Origin: Aspidiotus rigidus
Taxonomy: Eukaryota; Arthropoda; Insecta; Hemiptera; Diaspididae
Length of the DNA stretch: 64,000 nucleotides
Reading direction: 5' to 3'
NCBI GenBank assembly: GCA_035079385.1
Contig: JAVHKY010000009.1
Span: 1,488,001 to 1,552,000 of the forward strand
A program made the position numbers and the translations under genes. Shown here piece after piece: positions 60,058-64,000 of the stretch. Under the pieces are notes generated by a model. That model did no database searches. It worked only from the letters and a program-made list of their open reading frames with translations, and was not told where the DNA came from. Each line of letters opens with the position of its first letter. The first letter of the stretch is position 1.

Positions 60058-60330
60058 TTATAATTACTGCGTTATGTAGGTATGCATAGCATTTTTTTTT
60101 TTTTTTTCCACGTTATCGCAATAGACTCGTGGCCTGAACACTGGGGAGTAATGCAATTTCGGTAAAGACAAAGTGGAAGTTTCATTGGCCATTTCAATTT
60201 TCCTCATCTATGGTTTGATTTTCGTCATCACATCGACTTTCATATACCTCACTGTATTTTTGGAAATGGACAGTCAGATTAATACTTTGAGATTCTTCTA
60301 AATCGCCAAAATTTTAATTTTAATAGAGCC
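60058..60330. repeat. Palindrome-marked repeat family resumes
   Basis: Resumes with TTATAATTACTG and TGTAGGTATGCATAGCATTT as at 25940-25990, then continues into the segment shared with 30490-30670. Confidence 0.65.
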
Positions 60331-60555
60331 TTGTTCCGTTCTTCTATTTACAGTTTAATCTATACCTATAGGGAGAGAAAGCTATCAACTGACTCCTTTT
60401 TGAGTTATTTCCCATGAATACATGTATGTATTTGAAAATTATAAAAGTACCTATTAAAAAGATTAAAAATGAATTGAACAATAGAAGAGTAAATGGAATA
60501 CCTTGAATTATTATTATCACAATCAGCTTCTAACTGAGAAACAATGAAGTTTAAA

Positions 60556-60783
60556 TACACGGAGAAAAAACTATAGTAAATTTGACTAAGAACATAGTAA
60601 AGCCGGTCCAGTCACCATTTTTTAGTAAAAACAACTGAGCAATTTCAGTAATATTTAGTTTTATTCACTACTTTTTCTCGTAAGTATAACTATATTTTTC
60701 AGTCGTTAAAACCATAATCTTCGACTGGACCGGCTTTACTATGTTTTTTAGTTAAAAGTACCACCAAAATTTTTCTCAGTGTA
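60556..60783. mobile_element. Small TA-flanked MITE
   Basis: The outer ends TACACGGAGAAAAAA and TTTTTCTCAGTGTA are inverse. Inner arms ACATAGTAAAGCCGGTCCAG and CTGGACCGGCTTTACTATGT are exact inverses over 20 bp or more. TA at both ends suggests a Tc1/mariner-type target. Confidence 0.7.
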
Positions 60784-61240
60784 CGGGGGGGGGGGCATGT
60801 GTGAATGATTTTATAGCAAATTATTGAAAAGTCGGTGATGCTTAAGCTGGTGCGGGAGCTTTTTTTCATAATTTGTGCACACCGGACGTGCTTTTGTGCT
60901 GCAAAAAGAAATCGCAAAATAAAGCTGATTCAATCGTTATCCCAATCTTGTACGCGATTGTGGTGCACTAAGTTTCAAGCAAAATTCCTTTCACATTCGT
61001 TATATGAAACATCCTCTACTATTATACCTGAAGCCATCTAACATTGTCTAACAAAAGAAGATTTTTCATAGTTACATGAACGGTTCCAATTAATTTTTAC
61101 ATTATTTTCGACCTTGAAAACGATATCATTTTGCTGTTTCTTCTCTGTAATTTCTTTTGGAATGTTCAAAAATGTTGTAAAATCAACAACTTCAACTATT
61201 AGATGGAGTGCGTTCTCGACGTTGCAACTCATGACACAAT
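60784..61240. other. Unassigned, with a dispersed repeat
   Basis: 61050-61220 resembles 51480-51660 on the same strand (GTAATTTCTTTTGGAATGTTC-like and AAAATGTTGTAAAATCAACA words). No gene. Confidence 0.4.
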
Positions 61241-61372
61241 AAAATAAAAAGTTGTACTTTACCGAGATGCAAAAATTTATTTAAAGAAACCGGTTTCGTA
61301 GCCTAGCCACTGGCAGCTACATCATCAGCGATCACAATTTTTGCATCTCGGTAAAGTACAACTCTTTATTTT
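61241..61372. repeat. Hairpin element, 37-bp arms
   Basis: Left GTTGTACTTTACCGAGATGC and right GCATCTCGGTAAAGTACAAC are exact inverses inside 37-bp arms with one mismatch. The loop holds AAACCGGTTTCGTAGC and GGCAGCTACATCATCAGCG. Confidence 0.75.
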
Positions 61373-62149
61373 AACTTCAACTATGTAATTAATTGGCTGC
61401 ATTCTGATGAAAAATCATTGAATCAATTTATACTAATCAAAATTGTAAACTTTCTCGAATGGTGAAATGAAATTTCATTTCAATTGAGTCAGTGGTAGCA
61501 AAGAATATTATGTATATTTTGAAACTAGTGCGCAAGAAGTGCGAGATTTTGCGGCACAAGTGAAAAGAGTGACGAAAAAATCGCACATGCAAATCTCGAA
61601 CTTCTTGCAAAAGTTATAAACTATATTTTTTAGGTTACAAGTTCAACGATTTCCGTGGCACTGACGTCATACGAGTATTTCTCGTTTATGTTTAAATAGT
61701 CCTCTTAAAAAGTGTGCTAAAAAAATCAATTTTTTCCCTAGTGAGAAAATGACGGCCGTAAACGGTGTAAATAGATTTAAATTTGCGCATTCAATTGTCG
61801 ATTAGAATATTATGCTTTTTGCACTGAAAAGTGGTCACAAATGTAACGCTTTTTGAGCAAGTAACTTAAAAACGCGATCGTTTTTTTAACCTCAGCACGT
61901 CAATCTGTGCTTATGTCAATTCATTTTAGTTTATTGTTTATTCCACTTTTTTGAACTCAAAAAAATAAATTTTATCTTTTTTCTATTTTAAATAAAATAT
62001 ATTTAAGTTTCTCTACCGTCTCTTACGGTACAAAACTGTATCTCTTTCCTCTCGGCTGTTTAACACGACATGTTATCTTGTGCCGCACTATCGACACACA
62101 TTTCGAATGTGAACAGTTAGCTTATTCAGTTCTTCATTCGTATCTTGTT
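61373..62149. other. Unassigned spacer
   Basis: No gene or repeat boundary recognised. Confidence 0.3.
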
Positions 62150-63145
62150 ACTGTAGGTGGGTAAATTCACTTTGCGCAAATGGGACCGAAAACGAGTACA
62201 TTTTCCGCAAAAATAGACCGACATTTTGCGCAAGAACATATTGCGCAAGAAAAGACATACAGTTTGCGCACACACTGGCCACACTTTTCCCTTCTCACTT
62301 TGAACAGGCTTAGGACTGTCTGCAATCACATGCGTGATTAAAAATGTATAGGGCTGTAGTCAATTTACAGACCGAAAAGTGTATGCGTGATTAAAAGAGT
62401 ATGGCTATGCATTGCATATAAACCAATGACTGACCGAAAATTATACGAGGCGACGCTTTGTGTGGTATCTGTAACCAATAGTGCGTAAGTATTTTAGCAG
62501 GTCAATTTCATTTCTGGTGAAGCGAGTGTAAGTCTGTATGAGGAAGTCGACTTTATCACTGTAGACGCTCTTCCACTGATAACTGAATATTGACGCGAGC
62601 TTCGGGTCGGTCTCGGTCTGTATTTCTAATAAAAGTGATACCACCGTGTGCATATTTGGATGAGGCGAGTAGAATGAAGCATTGTAATGACGATGATAAC
62701 ATTCGGCGGCATAATTGGTTTGTGGAGCAAAACTTGGTGGAGATGCGCACATAGACGGTGGGAATCTGGCGTTTGTACTGACTTAATTTCGGTAGACGTA
62801 ATCGGTGAAATCTTTAGAAATGTTGGGTGCTGGAGCAATATTCATGAGGGCGGCGAACCCTTTTTGGTTGGAACGTCATTTGGTCGAAGGTAGGGTAAGC
62901 AAAGCAACATTTCAGCCATTTACCAACTTCAGAATTCTTTTTAGTCATCTTCGAAGTACGAAGATGGTTTCACAAAATTATTACATCATCCTGATTCACC
63001 CCGCCCGCTATTGTTGACTTCGTTTGCGCAAACTGTCAGTGTAAACTGTTTCTTACATTTGCGCAAAATGCTTCTCACTTTCCGCAAGTTTTTCGTCTGC
63101 ATTTGCGCAAAATGTTTATAGCCCTGTAGGTTTATACACTGAGTT
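62150..63145 (-). mobile_element. Possible MULE-like element remnant
   Basis: Both ends of this interval are crowded with TTTGCGCAA words (at least five at 62177-62275 and four at 63023-63110), as in sub-terminal transposase-binding repeats. Between them the minus strand has a 103-codon frame (62441-62752) with NYAAECYHRHYNASFYSPHPN and an Asp/Glu/Lys-rich tail. That style reminds me of the C-terminal end of MULE-type transposases; it is a recollection and not a match. The rest of a transposase is absent. Confidence 0.35.
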
Positions 63146-64000
63146 AATTTTCGCTGTTTGCGCAATTCATTGTTCTCGTTTTATCGTGTGAAAACGACAT
63201 AATTTTAGATTTTTTATCAATAAAGCATCTATTAATTTCGTTTTTGCACACCTTATTCAGTAAAAACTTACATATATATTCATTTTATAACGAAAATAAT
63301 GAATTTTATATATTCGGGAAATACTTGAAACTCAAAATTGAGACAAACTGAGACGTGTTAGTGAAGAATAGCGAACGGAACCATATTCAGCTTTGAAATC
63401 TACTTTAGGATCAAATTTTGTGTTCAATGTTACTAAGTTATCGATTGTGGATTCAGCGGGCTCATCAAAATATACCTGATCATCATAGTCCGCCCGCGTC
63501 TGTCCCGAATCTGAATTTTATGACCATGAAAGAGCGATGAACTTAAATTCCGTCAGTTTTTTCTTTGTGAGTTCTCGTCGATAGTCTGAGCAAGATACTT
63601 GACTGCCGTCGAGAAAATTCTTTCCCGAGCTTTGTCGTCACAACTATGTAGGGAAAATGTATTTATTGTGTAAAACATGTATGGGGTGAGAATTTTAGAA
63701 AAGAATGAGTTTGGAGAAGTAGTCTGAGTTCATGTACGTTATTCCGTTTTTGATGTCAATCAGACCAATATTTTGCCTTAAATTTTTTCAAAATTAGAGA
63801 TAGGTAGGTATGAGAAGGAGGCAAAAATTCTTTGATATAGCCAGCAGCCTCAGCTGCGCCTGCTTAACCAATTCATCAAGGATTATAGTTGATTGATTCG
63901 ATCGTTGTATGTAATTTACCAAAGATTTAAAAATGATTCAATTGCCTGCACATATCGATAGTCTGAAACACAAAAATTACTTGAAAAACTGACACATTGA
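63146..64000. other. Unassigned right end
   Basis: At 63325-63430 the words CTCAAAATTGAG and GGATCAAATTTTGTGTTCAATG resemble 52210-52310, marking a dispersed repeat. No gene. Confidence 0.35.

Overview
This is a window of a large, AT-rich, repeat-laden eukaryotic genome, almost certainly an insect. There are no bacterial-style operons and no intact multi-exon gene lies wholly inside it. What it holds is the alternative 3'-exon array of a BTB/zinc-finger locus of the longitudinals lacking (lola) type. I cannot fix the order of insect from the sequence alone; a hemipteran is possible but unproven.

Nine short + strand exons, here called A to I, lie at 977-1257, 6891-7147, 16207-16445, 33173-33411, 37063-37259, 44771-45006, 47514-47764, 50497-50702 and 55868-56055. 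Each is preceded by a splice acceptor, enters in the same reading phase (two leftover bases after AG), and carries a linker followed by one C2HC finger and one C2H2 finger. Each then ends in its own stop codon. The spacing of the eight zinc ligands (x3, x12, x4, x7, x2, x12, x4) is the same in all nine. In lola of other insects a constant 5' part encoding the BTB domain is joined to one of many such terminal exons, giving transcription factors that share a dimerisation domain but differ in DNA binding. The constant exons are not in this window. Two exons (E and I) open without a usable ATG and are short, so simple ORF searches miss them.

The 2.5 to 17 kb between exons is mostly mobile DNA, much of it nested. 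From left to right it includes: a Helitron-like element (5315-6222); a Helitron end with a GC-rich hairpin minisatellite (7912-8230); a decayed non-LTR retrotransposon on the minus strand (about 10617-15060) that contains a tRNA-derived SINE and a 374-bp inverted-repeat MITE; several copies of one repeat family marked by a short palindrome (16969-20045, 25310-26060, 31235-33000, 40600-40960, 42360-42720, 54460-54690, 58035-60330); two pogo/Tigger-like MITEs; a 1246-bp Helitron at 31381-32626 sitting in a copy of that family whose empty counterpart is in the same window; three inverted-repeat elements that each keep a cysteine-rich tail of a transposase/integrase-like protein; decayed Polinton-like coding remains just upstream of exon F; a 622-bp TRIM retrotransposon with two identical 226-bp LTRs (49344-49965); and several fold-back elements.

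The main biology is the exon array. The main structural interest is how closely mobile elements press on it: transposon sequence supplies the nearest canonical poly(A) signal of exon E, a Helitron end sits 186 bp downstream of the exon G stop, and a conserved hairpin module lies near the acceptors of exons A and D.
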